DNA of 64,000 bases from Exiguobacterium sp. s48 (GCF_018617395.1 NZ_JACSKC010000001.1:1736001-1800000); one strand, 5' to 3'. Shown: positions 48,564 to 56,773, counted from the first letter of the stretch. Program-made: numbers and translations. The notes: generated by a model not told the origin, from the sequence alone.

Positions 48564-49817
48564 TCAGCCTCGTTCAGGGTAAAGCGGGAACTTCGCCGTT
48601 AACGTTTGCACGTCTTGAAGGGCTTCTGCGAGTACCGCTTCGTCTTCATGTTGTTTGAGCACACGTCCGATCAGACGTGCCACTTCTTTCATATCCGTTT
48701 CTTTAAAACCACGAGTCGTCATCGCAGCCGTACCGAGACGGATTCCGCTCGTGACAAATGGTGATGCCGGGTCGAACGGGATCGTGTTTTTATTGACCGT
48801 GATCCCTGCAGCATCGAGCGCGTGCTCGGCCGCTTTCCCTGTGATATCGATGCCACGAAGATCGACGAGTAAGAGGTGGTTGTCCGTTCCGCCCGATACG
48901 ATGCGGAGTCCCTCTTCTTCAAGACCTTTCGCAAGCGCCTGCGCATTCGCAATCACTTGACGCTGGTAATCTTTGAATTCAGGTTGAAGTGCCTCACCGA
49001 ACGCGACCGCTTTCGCTGCGATGACGTGCATGAGAGGGCCACCTTGAATCCCTGGGAAAATCGACTTGTCAATCGCTTTGGCGAACTCTTCTTTACAAAG
49101 AATCATTCCACCACGTGGTCCACGAAGCGTCTTATGCGTCGTCGTCGTGACGAAATGTGCATGCTCGACTGGGTTCGGGTGAAGTCCTGCTGCCACAAGT
49201 CCAGCGATGTGCGCCATATCTACCATGAGGTAAGCATCGACACTGTCCGCAATCTCACGGAACTTCGCGAAGTCGATCGTGCGCGGGTATGCTGACGCTC
49301 CAGCGACGATCAATTTCGGCTTATGTTCTTTCGCAAGTGCCGCGACGACGTCGTAGTCGATGTGTTCTGTCTCTTTGTCTACACCGTATTCGACGAAGTT
49401 ATATTGCACACCTGAGAAGTTGACCGGACTACCGTGCGTCAAGTGACCACCATGAGACAGGTTCATCCCGAGAACCGTATCTCCTGCTTCAAGCACCGTG
49501 AAATAGACCGCCATGTTTGCTTGTGCACCCGAGTGTGGTTGTACGTTCGCATGTTCTGCACCGAACAACTCTTTCGCACGGTCACGCGCCAAGTTTTCAG
49601 CGACGTCGACAAACTCACAGCCACCATAATAACGGCGTCCTGGATATCCTTCGGCATATTTGTTTGTCAATACGCCTCCTTGCGCTTCCATGACCGCTTC
49701 TGAAACAAAGTTTTCTGAAGCGATGAGTTCGATGTTGTCGCGCTGACGACCGAGCTCGTGTTGCATTGCCTCAAACAATTCTGCATCCTGCACTTTCAAC
49801 TTCGTCGTGTTTACCAT
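48564..49817 (-). CDS. glyA: Serine hydroxymethyltransferase
   Basis: 417 residues: [47 protein letters not shown] and the PLP lysine in [15 protein letters not shown]. It interconverts serine and glycine while charging tetrahydrofolate with a one-carbon unit. In B. subtilis it lies between upp and ywlG; here an accessory block separates it from ywlG. GAGGGGG precedes the ATG. Confidence 0.97.
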   Translation of the reverse strand: MVNTTKLKVQDAELFEAMQHELGRQRDNIELIASENFVSEAVMEAQGGVLTNKYAEGYPGRRYYGGCEFVDVAENLARDRAKELFGAEHANVQPHSGAQANMAVYFTVLEAGDTVLGMNLSHGGHLTHGSPVNFSGVQYNFVEYGVDKETEHIDYDVVAALAKEHKPKLIVAGASAYPRTIDFAKFREIADSVDAYLMVDMAHIAGLVAAGLHPNPVEHAHFVTTTTHKTLRGPRGGMILCKEEFAKAIDKSIFPGIQGGPLMHVIAAKAVAFGEALQPEFKDYQRQVIANAQALAKGLEEEGLRIVSGGTDNHLLLVDLRGIDITGKAAEHALDAAGITVNKNTIPFDPASPFVTSGIRLGTAAMTTRGFKETDMKEVARLIGRVLKQHEDEAVLAEALQDVQTLTAKFPLYPERG

Positions 49818-49945
49818 GTGAAGACCCCCTCTAAATGTCTAAAAATCAACACCCCCATCGTACCACACGCTTGTTTTTTTGGGTATCGCTATAATCTGAC
49901 GAAAAGTTGGGTATGATTTAGAGAGAATCCAAAGGAGGTCACTTC

Positions 49946-50731
49946 ATGATTGAGACAAAAGAAATCACAATTACACCGTTCGAACGCACTCGAACGGTTC
50001 GGATCTATACACCTGCCGACTATGAGACATCCGAAAAACGATATCCGGTCCTCTATATGCACGATGGACAGAACTGCTTTGCTGACGAGGATGCGAGCTA
50101 TCACCTGAGTTGGCGCGTCGGTGAATATTTAGATGCCTCGAAGCGTGACTTGATTGTCGTCGCCCTCGATAGTGCACCAGGTGAACAACGACTTGATGAG
50201 TATGGACCATGGGAAAATCCATATATCGGGGACAGCCTACTCGGACGAGACATCGTCCTCGGCGGAGAAGGATCGGCATATATCGAATATATTGCACAGG
50301 AATTGAAACCTCGAATCGATGCTGACTATCGAACGATTCCAGAAGCGACAGCGATGATGGGAAGTTCGATGGGTGGACTCATCTCGGTATATGCCGCGTG
50401 TGTATATCCAGATATCTTCAAGCGTGTCGCCTCACTGTCCTCTGCGTTTTGGTTCAACCAAACCGAGCTGGAACAATTGATCGAAGCGAGCGATTTGAAG
50501 GGAATGGAGCGTCTTTACTTGGACGTCGGTGCCAAAGAAGTCGAGGAACCGATTGAAAATGGACCAACAAATGAAATGTATCGTGAGTCGAGCGAACGCG
50601 TGTACAACTTGTTAAAAGACAAGGTCGAACACATCCGCTTCGAAGTGATTGAAGAAGGGGTTCATAACGAACTTGCCTGGCGCGAGCGCTTCCCGATGGT
50701 CATCTCCTATTTATTTGGCGAAGAATTGTAA
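49946..50731 (+). CDS. Esterase D-type alpha/beta hydrolase
   Basis: 261 residues. VLYMHDGQNCF, a nucleophile elbow GSSMGG in MMGSSMGGLISVYAA, and a His near the C-terminus (EEGVHNELAWRERFP) give the Ser-His triad of the Esterase D / Fes-IroE family (PF00756). Members cleave carboxylic esters, including enterobactin-like siderophores; the substrate here is unknown. No signal peptide, so cytoplasmic. AAAGGAGGT precedes the ATG. First gene of the accessory block. Confidence 0.85.
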   Translation: MIETKEITITPFERTRTVRIYTPADYETSEKRYPVLYMHDGQNCFADEDASYHLSWRVGEYLDASKRDLIVVALDSAPGEQRLDEYGPWENPYIGDSLLGRDIVLGGEGSAYIEYIAQELKPRIDADYRTIPEATAMMGSSMGGLISVYAACVYPDIFKRVASLSSAFWFNQTELEQLIEASDLKGMERLYLDVGAKEVEEPIENGPTNEMYRESSERVYNLLKDKVEHIRFEVIEEGVHNELAWRERFPMVISYLFGEEL

Positions 50732-50737
50732 ACTTGA

Positions 50738-50764
50738 GGTGAGTGTCCTTTGTTGACACTCGCC
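50738..50764 (+). terminator. Terminator after the esterase gene
   Basis: GGTGAGTGTC / GACACTCGCC arms (one wobble) with a weak T-rich tail. Its 3' arm overlaps the presumed -35 box of the marR promoter. Confidence 0.6.
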
Positions 50765-50791
50765 ATATTTTATTTTAAGTTGTATGTACAA
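50753..50791 (+). promoter_or_regulatory. Candidate marR promoter and operator
   Basis: TTGACA (50753-50758) and TAAGTT (50776-50781) are 17 bp apart; the inverted repeat TTGTA-TG-TACAA (50780-50791) overlaps the -10. A related site is found before the next gene, suggesting autoregulation. Confidence 0.5.
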
Positions 50792-50813
50792 ACGTCAAGG
50801 AAAGGAGAATCTG

Positions 50814-51251
50814 ATGGAACGTATTCAAGAAGAAGATGACATTCTGATGTATTGTCTTTATTTCACTGCCAGCCGCTTCGCACGCAACATCTCAAAACTC
50901 GCCGATGAGGCAATCGATGGAGAATTGGCACCGTCTTACTACTACTTAATGCTCGTTGTGCATTTCCATCCCGGGATCACCCAAAAGGAATTGAGTGAAC
51001 GCTTATCACTCGCCCCTTCAACGAGTACCCGTTTCCTCGATAAATTGGAGAAATCGGGATTGCTTCAACGCGACGTCATCGGAAAGCAATCGCATATCAC
51101 GTTGACACCTTCTGGAGAGGCGACATACACAGAATTTCATCAATCGCTCAAGACCCTATTTGCAAACTATGCTTCGATCCTCGGGAAAGAGGAAAGTGAA
51201 CTTCTCAGCAAAACGTTGCACGAAGCAAATGAACAACTCGAAAAAAAATAA
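50814..51251 (+). CDS. MarR-family transcriptional regulator
   Basis: 145 residues from ATG 50814 (AAAGGAG upstream; the in-frame ATG at 50784 overlaps the operator). Winged helix with PGITQKELSERLSLAPSTSTRFLDKLEKSGLLQRDV as the recognition region. MarR proteins are usually repressors released by small phenolic or oxidant ligands. It probably controls itself and the SDR/flavodoxin genes next to it through the shared TTGTA-type operators. Confidence 0.87.
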   Translation: MERIQEEDDILMYCLYFTASRFARNISKLADEAIDGELAPSYYYLMLVVHFHPGITQKELSERLSLAPSTSTRFLDKLEKSGLLQRDVIGKQSHITLTPSGEATYTEFHQSLKTLFANYASILGKEESELLSKTLHEANEQLEKK

Positions 51252-51270
51252 ATTTTTTTACACCTTCATG

Positions 51271-51282
51271 TGTATATACAAC
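51271..51282 (+). promoter_or_regulatory. Second MarR-type operator
   Basis: The palindrome TGTATATACA plus flanking AC matches, in the reverse orientation, the TTGTATRTACA core seen before the marR gene. It sits 20 bp before the SDR gene start, downstream of a TTTACA (51257-51262) that may be a -35 box. Confidence 0.5.
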
Positions 51283-51301
51283 TATTAAGGAGGACATCAT
51301 C

Positions 51302-51955
51302 ATGTCAATGAAAACAGCAGTCATTATCGGAGCCGGTCCAGGAATTGGTCTTCATACAGCAGAACAATTCGCCAAAAATGGGTATCAAGTCGCGCTACTT
51401 GCTCGAAACGCCGACCGCTTAGCAGACTCTGCAAAGCAACTCATTCAAAAAGGATATACAGCAAAAGAATTTGAGGTCGATACACGTTCAGAAGAGGATT
51501 TAAAATTGGTGATGAATCAAATCCATGACACGTTCGGCTCCATCGATGCGGTTGTTTACAACGCAGTGGCTGCGACACCTGGTCGTCCGACTACGCTTTC
51601 TTCAGCGGATGTCATTCGTGACTTCGAAGTGAACGTACTTGGTGCATTGATGAGCGCACGCTTTGCTGCCCCGCTCATGAATACGGGATCTATCTTGTTG
51701 ACGGGTGGCGGACTCGCACTTTACCCGTCGGCAGACTATGCCTCGCTCGCCATCGGAAAAGCCGCACTCCGCAACCTCGCCTATAGTCTTCATGAAGAAC
51801 TTGCCGACTCCTCGATTTACGTTGGAACGTTAACGATCAAAGGGTTCGTACAAGAAGGAACCTATTTCGCGCCGGAACGCATCGCGCAAGCGTTATATGA
51901 CATGCACGTTCAACAAACGGAAGTCGAGCGCATGTATGAGGAAGACCACGCATGA
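51302..51955 (+). CDS. Atypical short-chain dehydrogenase-like protein
   Basis: 217 residues with a good Rossmann cofactor motif (IIGAGPGIGLHTAEQFA) and a partial SDR core, but the catalytic residues are missing: the active-site Ser position reads LTGGGLAL, and the residue four before the conserved Lys of GKAAL is Leu rather than Tyr. A group of such SDR-like proteins exists in many bacteria. Redox activity is uncertain; cofactor binding is likely. AAGGAGG precedes the ATG; the stop codon overlaps the next gene by 4 bp. Confidence 0.8.
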   Translation: MSMKTAVIIGAGPGIGLHTAEQFAKNGYQVALLARNADRLADSAKQLIQKGYTAKEFEVDTRSEEDLKLVMNQIHDTFGSIDAVVYNAVAATPGRPTTLSSADVIRDFEVNVLGALMSARFAAPLMNTGSILLTGGGLALYPSADYASLAIGKAALRNLAYSLHEELADSSIYVGTLTIKGFVQEGTYFAPERIAQALYDMHVQQTEVERMYEEDHA

Positions 51956-52488
51956 GCACACTTGTCATCCTCGTCCACCCAAACTTAGAAACGTCTCGTG
52001 TCAACAAAGCATGGAAAGAAGCTCTCGAACAGCATGATGATGTGACCGTACACGACTTGTATGCGACCTATCCCGATTTCAAAATTGATGTGGCACGTGA
52101 ACAGCAATTGCTACTGTCACACGACCTCATCGTGTTTCAGTTCCCGTTCTATTGGTACAGTAGCCCAGCCCTCTTGAAGGAATGGCAAGATGTCGTCCTC
52201 TCCTATGGATGGGCGTATGGACAATCGGGTACACAATTACATGGGAAAGAATTTGTTCTAGCCGTCTCAACGGGTGGTCCTGCTGATGCCTATCGGCCGG
52301 ATGGGTATAATCGTTTTACGATGGAGGAATTGTTGTCACCGTTTCGTGCGATAGCGAACCTGACAGGCATGACATATCTTCCTCCTTATATTGAGAGTGG
52401 GGTACGGACACTCACAGCCGAACAATTAGAACTGAGCGCACGTCATCTTGTAGAACACGTCACCGAGGTTCATCTCATTCGAAAGTGA
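51952..52488 (+). CDS. Flavodoxin-fold NAD(P)H oxidoreductase (YwrO/KefF/MdaB-like)
   Basis: 178 residues: LVILVHPNLETSRVNKAW at the N-terminus, FQFPFYWYSSPALLKEWQDVV (the typical P-loop-like FMN/FAD region) and LAVSTGGPADAYRPDG. Such quinone reductases reduce quinones by two electrons. The gene starts inside the SDR stop codon (ATGA), so it is co-translated. The gene pair under MarR control is consistent with electrophile or quinone stress. Confidence 0.85.
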   Translation: MSTLVILVHPNLETSRVNKAWKEALEQHDDVTVHDLYATYPDFKIDVAREQQLLLSHDLIVFQFPFYWYSSPALLKEWQDVVLSYGWAYGQSGTQLHGKEFVLAVSTGGPADAYRPDGYNRFTMEELLSPFRAIANLTGMTYLPPYIESGVRTLTAEQLELSARHLVEHVTEVHLIRK

Positions 52489-52497
52489 GGAGTATCT

Positions 52498-52836
52498 ATG
52501 GCTACTTTTTTGTATCAAGATCGAACATTTGAATGCCCCGTACAATTGAGCATGAATGTCATTATGGGGAAATGGAAAGTGCTTGTGTTATGGCACGTGT
52601 TACGTCGCCCTCGTCGTTACGGTGAACTGAAGCGATTGATTCAAGGAATCAGTCACAAAGTTTTGGCTGAGACACTCAAATCTCTTGAAGAAGACGGTTT
52701 CTTGTTACGAATTGATTTTCATGAAAATCCCCCACACGTCGAATACCAATTGACCGATCAAGGTCGAGAACTAGAGCCGGTTTTACTCGCCCTACAACAA
52801 TGGGGTATGCGCTATAAAACAGAGTCACTCACCTAA
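52498..52836 (+). CDS. HxlR-family transcriptional regulator
   Basis: 112 residues with the HxlR-type winged helix: CPVQLSMNVIMGKWKVLVLWHVLRRPRRYGELKRLIQGISHKVLAETLKSLEEDGFLLR. The single Cys near the N-terminus (FECPVQ) is the conserved redox-sensing Cys of YodB/HypR-type sensors. It starts 10 bp after the oxidoreductase gene. An AAGT-GCGT-ACTT dyad directly downstream (52837-52848) could be its operator in front of the DJ-1 gene. Confidence 0.85.
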   Translation: MATFLYQDRTFECPVQLSMNVIMGKWKVLVLWHVLRRPRRYGELKRLIQGISHKVLAETLKSLEEDGFLLRIDFHENPPHVEYQLTDQGRELEPVLLALQQWGMRYKTESLT

Positions 52837-52848
52837 AAGTGCGTACTT
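52837..52848 (+). promoter_or_regulatory. Possible HxlR operator
   Basis: The dyad AAGT-GCGT-ACTT lies just after the hxlR stop and 70 bp before the DJ-1 gene. Only the location and symmetry support it. Confidence 0.3.
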
Positions 52849-52917
52849 GTCCTCCTTTGTATAGCTGATACGATTGAAGAAAGTCATCGTATTCACCTAA
52901 CGAAGGAGGAATTTTTT

Positions 52918-53625
52918 ATGAAATCCGTATTATTGGTCGTATCCAACCCAACTGTCTCGACCACAACAAATTGGCCAGTCGGTTTTTGGTTATCTGAATT
53001 GACGCACCCGTATGATGTGTTGAGTGCAACAGGTCATCAACTGACGATTGCTAGTCCAGACGGTGGCAAAGTCGAGTGGGATGCGCTGAGCGATCCGACA
53101 CATGAAAGTGGTTACTCGAAACATGATACGTTGTCTCTCAAGTATCTAGACGATGCTGATTTCCTTGCTTTGCTAGAAAATACGCCAAAAATCGGTGACC
53201 TCGACCTTTCCGGTTTCGATGCGATTCTCGTTGCCGGCGGACAGGCACCAATGTTTACGTTCCAAGATGCCGACTCATTACAAGAAGCGTTCGAAGCGTT
53301 CTACGCAAGCGGAAAACCTTCTATCGCCCTGTGCCACGGAACGAGTTTATTGTTATACCTGCAAGAGGGAAATCGTCCATTCGTTGAAGGTAAAGTGATG
53401 ACAGGATTTACAAACGAAGAAGAAGATCAGGCCGATGCATCCGTAGGAATGAAAGTCATGCCATTCCGAATCGAAGAAGAAGCGATCAAGTTGGGCGCTC
53501 ATTTCAAAAAAGCTGAACCTTGGACACCATACGTCGTTCGAGATGGTCATTTAATTACCGGTCAGCAACAAGAATCTGGCCAAGCTGTCGCAGAAGAACT
53601 CGTTCGCTACTTTGAAGGTACATGA
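52918..53625 (+). CDS. DJ-1/PfpI-type class I glutamine amidotransferase-like protein
   Basis: 235 residues. The nucleophile elbow is IALCHGTSLLL (Cys-His), preceded by FDAILVAGGQAP and followed by KVMTGFTNEEEDQA, the pattern of the Hsp31/YhbO-like branch (glyoxalase III or chaperone type). A Glu is expected near SPDGGKVEWDALSDP. These proteins handle methylglyoxal or damaged proteins in stress. AAGGAGGAA precedes the ATG by 7 nt. Confidence 0.87.
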   Translation: MKSVLLVVSNPTVSTTTNWPVGFWLSELTHPYDVLSATGHQLTIASPDGGKVEWDALSDPTHESGYSKHDTLSLKYLDDADFLALLENTPKIGDLDLSGFDAILVAGGQAPMFTFQDADSLQEAFEAFYASGKPSIALCHGTSLLLYLQEGNRPFVEGKVMTGFTNEEEDQADASVGMKVMPFRIEEEAIKLGAHFKKAEPWTPYVVRDGHLITGQQQESGQAVAEELVRYFEGT

Positions 53626-53641
53626 CGAGGGAGGAGATGAC

Positions 53642-54778
53642 ATGAGTGAGTGGTCTCGACCACATGTTCATTCAACCGAAGGACATCGACAAGCTTCCTG
53701 GATCGAACTCTTTTTCGACCTTGTGTTTATCGCCTCACTGGCAGAAGTCATTCACTATGTAGAAGCGCATCTTGCAGATGGTTTCGTTCATACAATCATT
53801 TGGTTTTTCATCCTGTTTACAGCACCTTGGATTGTGTGGAGGAGTTCCACTTTCTATTCGGATCGGTATGAAGAAAATACGACACGCCACCGTCTACTCA
53901 TGATTGTTCTCATGGTCCCAATCGGATTGTTCGCCTATTCGATTCATTACACAACCGATCACGAGTATGGATGGTTCGTCTTAAGCTTTGTCCTGTCTCG
54001 TTTTTGGCTGTTGTTTATGTGGGGAAGCATCAAGATGACCGAGTCAGCTCAGCGTCAGACGTTCAGTGTCTTATTAACGGGGCATGGAAGCGCGATGCTA
54101 CTCGTGACTCTCGGATGGTTGACCCACTCGATGATTCCGTTTGTCACGATTGCGCTTTTGATTGAACTATTCCAAACGCTCTTTACACTTCGATCCCATG
54201 AAAAACTCCCTGCCCTCACGCATAACCATCTACCTGAGCGGTTCGGACTCTTCACGATGCTTGTCCTCGGGGAAGGTGTGCTCGGGGTCATCTATATCTT
54301 GAGCGAATCATCTCAGTTGTTACTGCCATTCCTCTTGTTTTTACTCATTGTTGCTTGCTTTTGGATTTACTACGATCAAGTCATACACCGTCTATTCGAA
54401 CCGACGGCTTGGCATATTTACTGGTGGAGTGTCTGGAATTTAGGCATTGTCGCTTCACTCCTACTCATCCGTTCTACCTTTATCGGTTTGAAAGTAGAAG
54501 ACCCGAAATCGATGCTCTTACTGTTAATCGGTGCACTCCTTTTCCTATTCACAACAGGAGGCTCTGGCATCGTCGGTAAAAAAGATGAGTTGTCGCAACG
54601 TATGACTCGACACTTTCTTCAATTACGGTTATTACTCGGTATTCTTCTAATCGGGGGATATTGGTTGATCGACTCTGTCTATCTTTTTGTATCCATGACA
54701 ATCGTTGCCCTCTTCATCGTCCTATTGCAAGGGATGTATTATTGGGTAAGACACTTAAAACCTCATGCACAAAAGTGA
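53642..54778 (+). CDS. ltrA: Low temperature requirement protein A-like membrane protein
   Basis: 378 residues from ATG 53642 (GGGAGGAGAT upstream; an ATG at 53612 lies inside the previous gene). HRQASWIELFFDLVFIASLAEVIHYVE is the LtrA-family start, followed by about ten membrane helices. Role of LtrA proteins is unclear (named for cold growth of Listeria). The stop codon coincides with the right end of a TnpB element, so the last one or two codons may be supplied by that insertion. Confidence 0.85.
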   Translation: MSEWSRPHVHSTEGHRQASWIELFFDLVFIASLAEVIHYVEAHLADGFVHTIIWFFILFTAPWIVWRSSTFYSDRYEENTTRHRLLMIVLMVPIGLFAYSIHYTTDHEYGWFVLSFVLSRFWLLFMWGSIKMTESAQRQTFSVLLTGHGSAMLLVTLGWLTHSMIPFVTIALLIELFQTLFTLRSHEKLPALTHNHLPERFGLFTMLVLGEGVLGVIYILSESSQLLLPFLLFLLIVACFWIYYDQVIHRLFEPTAWHIYWWSVWNLGIVASLLLIRSTFIGLKVEDPKSMLLLLIGALLFLFTTGGSGIVGKKDELSQRMTRHFLQLRLLLGILLIGGYWLIDSVYLFVSMTIVALFIVLLQGMYYWVRHLKPHAQK

Positions 54779-54895
54779 ACTACTCGCCACTTATTTGCTT
54801 CACAAATTGAAGGGGGAGCTTCTTGGGAAGACCGTGCTCTTACCAGCCACGGTTATTTACCAAGCTCGTCGGGCAGTCCCTGCCCTGAATGGTTG
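54775..54895 (-). ncRNA. Putative omegaRNA (right-end RNA) of TnpB
   Basis: The 120 bp between the tnpB stop and the right end can fold, on the minus strand, into GGGCA/TGCCC (54871-54875 with 54881-54885), CTTGG/CCAAG (54822-54826 with 54860-54864) enclosing ACCGTG/CACGGT (54831-54836 with 54848-54853), and CTTCA/TGAAG (54798-54802 with 54808-54812). In known TnpB systems the RNA scaffold lies just here, and the guide begins at the element's right border. The predicted guide would then be the complement of about 54755-54774, inside ltrA. Confidence 0.55.
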
Positions 54896-55984
54896 TCAGT
54901 CAGCCAACATCAATAGGTTGATGCTCGCGTTGATGTCACGGTCATGATGCGCGCCACAAACACACGTCCATTCACGGACATCCATCGTCTTCTTCTCGCC
55001 TTTGACGCCACAAGAAGAACAGATCTGCGTGGATGCGTACCAGGGGTCCGCCTTGATGAGCGTCCGTCCGTAGAAGGTACATTTGTATTCCAACTGTCGG
55101 ACGAACTCGTACCAACTGACATCCCCGATGGACTTCGCGACCTTGTGATTCTTCATCATGTCCTTCGATGTCAATGTCTCCACGACGATGACTTGGTTCT
55201 CGTCAACGATTCGTCTCGACAGTTTGTGGAGGAAGTCCTTACGTTGATTCGCAATCTTTTCGTGTTTCTTGGCCAAAAGTAACTTGGCTTTTTCACGATT
55301 CTTGCTCCCGATTTTCTTTCGAGACAACGCGCGCTGCGCCTTCTTGACCTTCGCTTCGGATTGTCGGAGAAAGCGAGGGTTTCCAATCTTCTCAGAAACC
55401 ATCTCGTCATTCGTCATGACGGCGAAGTGCTCCAGACCGAGATCGATCCCGACCTTGTTCTTGGCTGGGATCCACTTTTCCTCATCTTGATTAACGAGGA
55501 TGGAGACGAAGAACTTGCCTGTCTTGGTCATCGAGACCGTCGCCGACCGGATGACGCCCTCGAACTGGCGATGTTGTGTGAACCGCACGAACCCGACCTT
55601 CGGCAGCCGGACTTTTCTCGACTCGATGCGGATCGTGCCGTGCTGGTTGTTCGTCGTGTAGGAGGCACGCGACCGTCGTCTCGACTTGAAGGTCGGGAAG
55701 CCACCTGTCCCGGCGAAGAACTTCGCGAACGCCGTGTCCAGGTTCAGCTTCGCATTCGCGAGCGCGAGACTGTCCGCCTCGGCGAGGAACGGGAACAGGG
55801 GCTTGTAGGAGGCGGGTGTCGCCGGTTTCCGTCTCGTCACGATCCCCGTTTTCGCCTCCTCGCGGATGGCGATGCGGTCCTCGAGCAGCTTGTTGTAGAT
55901 GAACCGGGCGCAGCCGATCGTCTTGATGAAGAACTCAGCCTGTGCCGGCGTCGGGTGGAGCCTGTATGTATAGCCTTTCAGCAT
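54896..55984 (-). CDS. tnpB: TnpB RNA-guided nuclease (IS200/IS605 OrfB)
   Basis: 362 residues from ATG 55984 (GGAGGGA upstream; a longer frame to 56089 reads through the left-end hairpin). N-terminal HTH_OrfB region (LHPTPAQAEFFIKTIGCARFIYN), then RuvC catalytic residues Asp181 (GIDLGLEHFAV), Glu269 (VVETLTSKDM) and Asp350 (HDRDINASINLL), with a zinc ribbon Cys322, Cys325, Cys341, Cys343. All three acidic residues and the zinc ligands are intact, so it looks active. TnpB cuts DNA matching its omegaRNA guide and helps keep the element in place. Codon usage is more GC-rich than the surrounding genes, indicating transfer. Confidence 0.93.
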   Translation of the reverse strand: MLKGYTYRLHPTPAQAEFFIKTIGCARFIYNKLLEDRIAIREEAKTGIVTRRKPATPASYKPLFPFLAEADSLALANAKLNLDTAFAKFFAGTGGFPTFKSRRRSRASYTTNNQHGTIRIESRKVRLPKVGFVRFTQHRQFEGVIRSATVSMTKTGKFFVSILVNQDEEKWIPAKNKVGIDLGLEHFAVMTNDEMVSEKIGNPRFLRQSEAKVKKAQRALSRKKIGSKNREKAKLLLAKKHEKIANQRKDFLHKLSRRIVDENQVIVVETLTSKDMMKNHKVAKSIGDVSWYEFVRQLEYKCTFYGRTLIKADPWYASTQICSSCGVKGEKKTMDVREWTCVCGAHHDRDINASINLLMLAD

Positions 55985-56068
55985 GTCCGTCCCTCCTCCC
56001 TCCTGAAGATCGTGATGTATCCTCCTCGTCCGATACCCGCGGAGGAAGAGGGAGAATCTGACGGAATC

Positions 56069-56185
56069 ACGAACTTTTGTTCGTAACATCTGTCATAGGG
56101 AGAGCAAACTGTTGGACCGGGCGATTCATCTCCCACCTACGCCGGGCCTCGCCCCGAGACGCTTAGAGGAGGGAGAATTCTCGCC
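56069..56185. repeat. Structured left-end region of the tnpB element
   Basis: Contains the perfect hairpin ACGAAC-TTTT-GTTCGT (56069-56084), and a larger dyad with GGCGA/TCGCC (56120-56124 with 56181-56185) and TCTCCC/GGGAGA (56129-56134 with 56171-56176), separated by a symmetrical 4x4 internal loop and enclosing a GGGC/GCCC hairpin. No coding function is seen. It could be the TnpA recognition structure or a second RNA. Confidence 0.5.
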
Positions 56186-56195
56186 TGATTTAGTT

Positions 56196-56236
56196 AAAAG
56201 AACTCCTACCGATGAAAAATCGGTAGGAGTTCTTTT
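56196..56236. terminator. Long perfect bidirectional terminator after ywlG
   Basis: Perfect 18-bp arms AAAAGAACTCCTACCGAT / ATCGGTAGGAGTTCTTTT with a 5-nt loop. It ends the rho-to-ywlG direction and forms the border with the tnpB element. Confidence 0.93.
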
Positions 56237-56768
56237 AATTTGACGAATACTGAGCCCTTGGCCCACCAATCAGTTTCGGCCTCGTGACCGCAAACGTGAC
56301 GTACGCTTCGCCGAGATGCTTCGATGACAACCGGACCGGAATGGCGACCGGCTTCAAATGCATCCCAATTAATGTCGAGCCGATATCGATTCCCGCATCT
56401 GCTTGAATCGATTCGACAACACACGGCTCCTCGAAGTTCGCATACGCCTTCTCCGACATCGCCCCACCTGCGGAACGGACCGGGACGACCGTCACTTCTG
56501 TGAGACCGAACTGCTTGAGCGTCCGGCGCTCAACGGTGAGGGCACGATTGATATGCTCACATCCTTGAAACGCCAAATGGACACCTGTCTTTTCCCTAAA
56601 TTCAAGGAAGGCCTCCATCAATTCACTTGCGACATCAATGGAGCCGGCCTTCCCAATCGTTTTTCCGAGCACTTCACTCGTGGAGCATCCGATGACGAGA
56701 ATACGCTCATCATGTAACGGAAATCGCTCGTGAAGCTCCGTCAAGAATCCGAGAAGTTCCGTCTTCAT
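56235..56768 (-). CDS. ywlG: UPF0340 / TIGR01440 family protein
   Basis: 177 residues from ATG 56768; a GTG at 56777, three codons earlier and overlapping the rpiB stop (GTGA), is also possible. GCSTSEVLGKTIGKAGSIDVA, LAFQGCEHINRALTVERRTL and DIGSTLIGMHLKPVAIPVR match the TIGR01440/YwlG family. Function unknown. The operon position behind rpiB and ywlE is the same as in B. subtilis. Confidence 0.9.
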   Translation of the reverse strand: MKTELLGFLTELHERFPLHDERILVIGCSTSEVLGKTIGKAGSIDVASELMEAFLEFREKTGVHLAFQGCEHINRALTVERRTLKQFGLTEVTVVPVRSAGGAMSEKAYANFEEPCVVESIQADAGIDIGSTLIGMHLKPVAIPVRLSSKHLGEAYVTFAVTRPKLIGGPRAQYSSN

Positions 56769-56773
56769 GTGAC

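Larger units (their letters stand above)
54775..56186 (-). mobile_element. IS200/IS605-superfamily element carrying only tnpB (IS1341-like)
   Basis: It encodes TnpB only; no tnpA is present. The right end (low-coordinate side, minus-strand reading) terminates in GTAGTTCAC, the form typical of this superfamily, after a subterminal hairpin CTTCA/TGAAG (54798-54812). The left end is less certain: a GC-rich imperfect hairpin at 56120-56185 and a perfect ACGAAC-TTTT-GTTCGT hairpin at 56069-56084 lie upstream of tnpB. No target-site duplication is expected for this group. The element is more GC-rich than its neighbours. Confidence 0.7.

Noticed and set aside
49818-49945. Riboswitch before glyA or the esterase gene
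   Set aside because: The 128 bp show no stable stems or known aptamer features.
55361-56086. 241-codon plus-strand ORF opposite tnpB
   Set aside because: It is a mirror of a GC-rich coding strand, lacks a ribosome site and has no recognisable motif; tnpB is clearly the coding strand.
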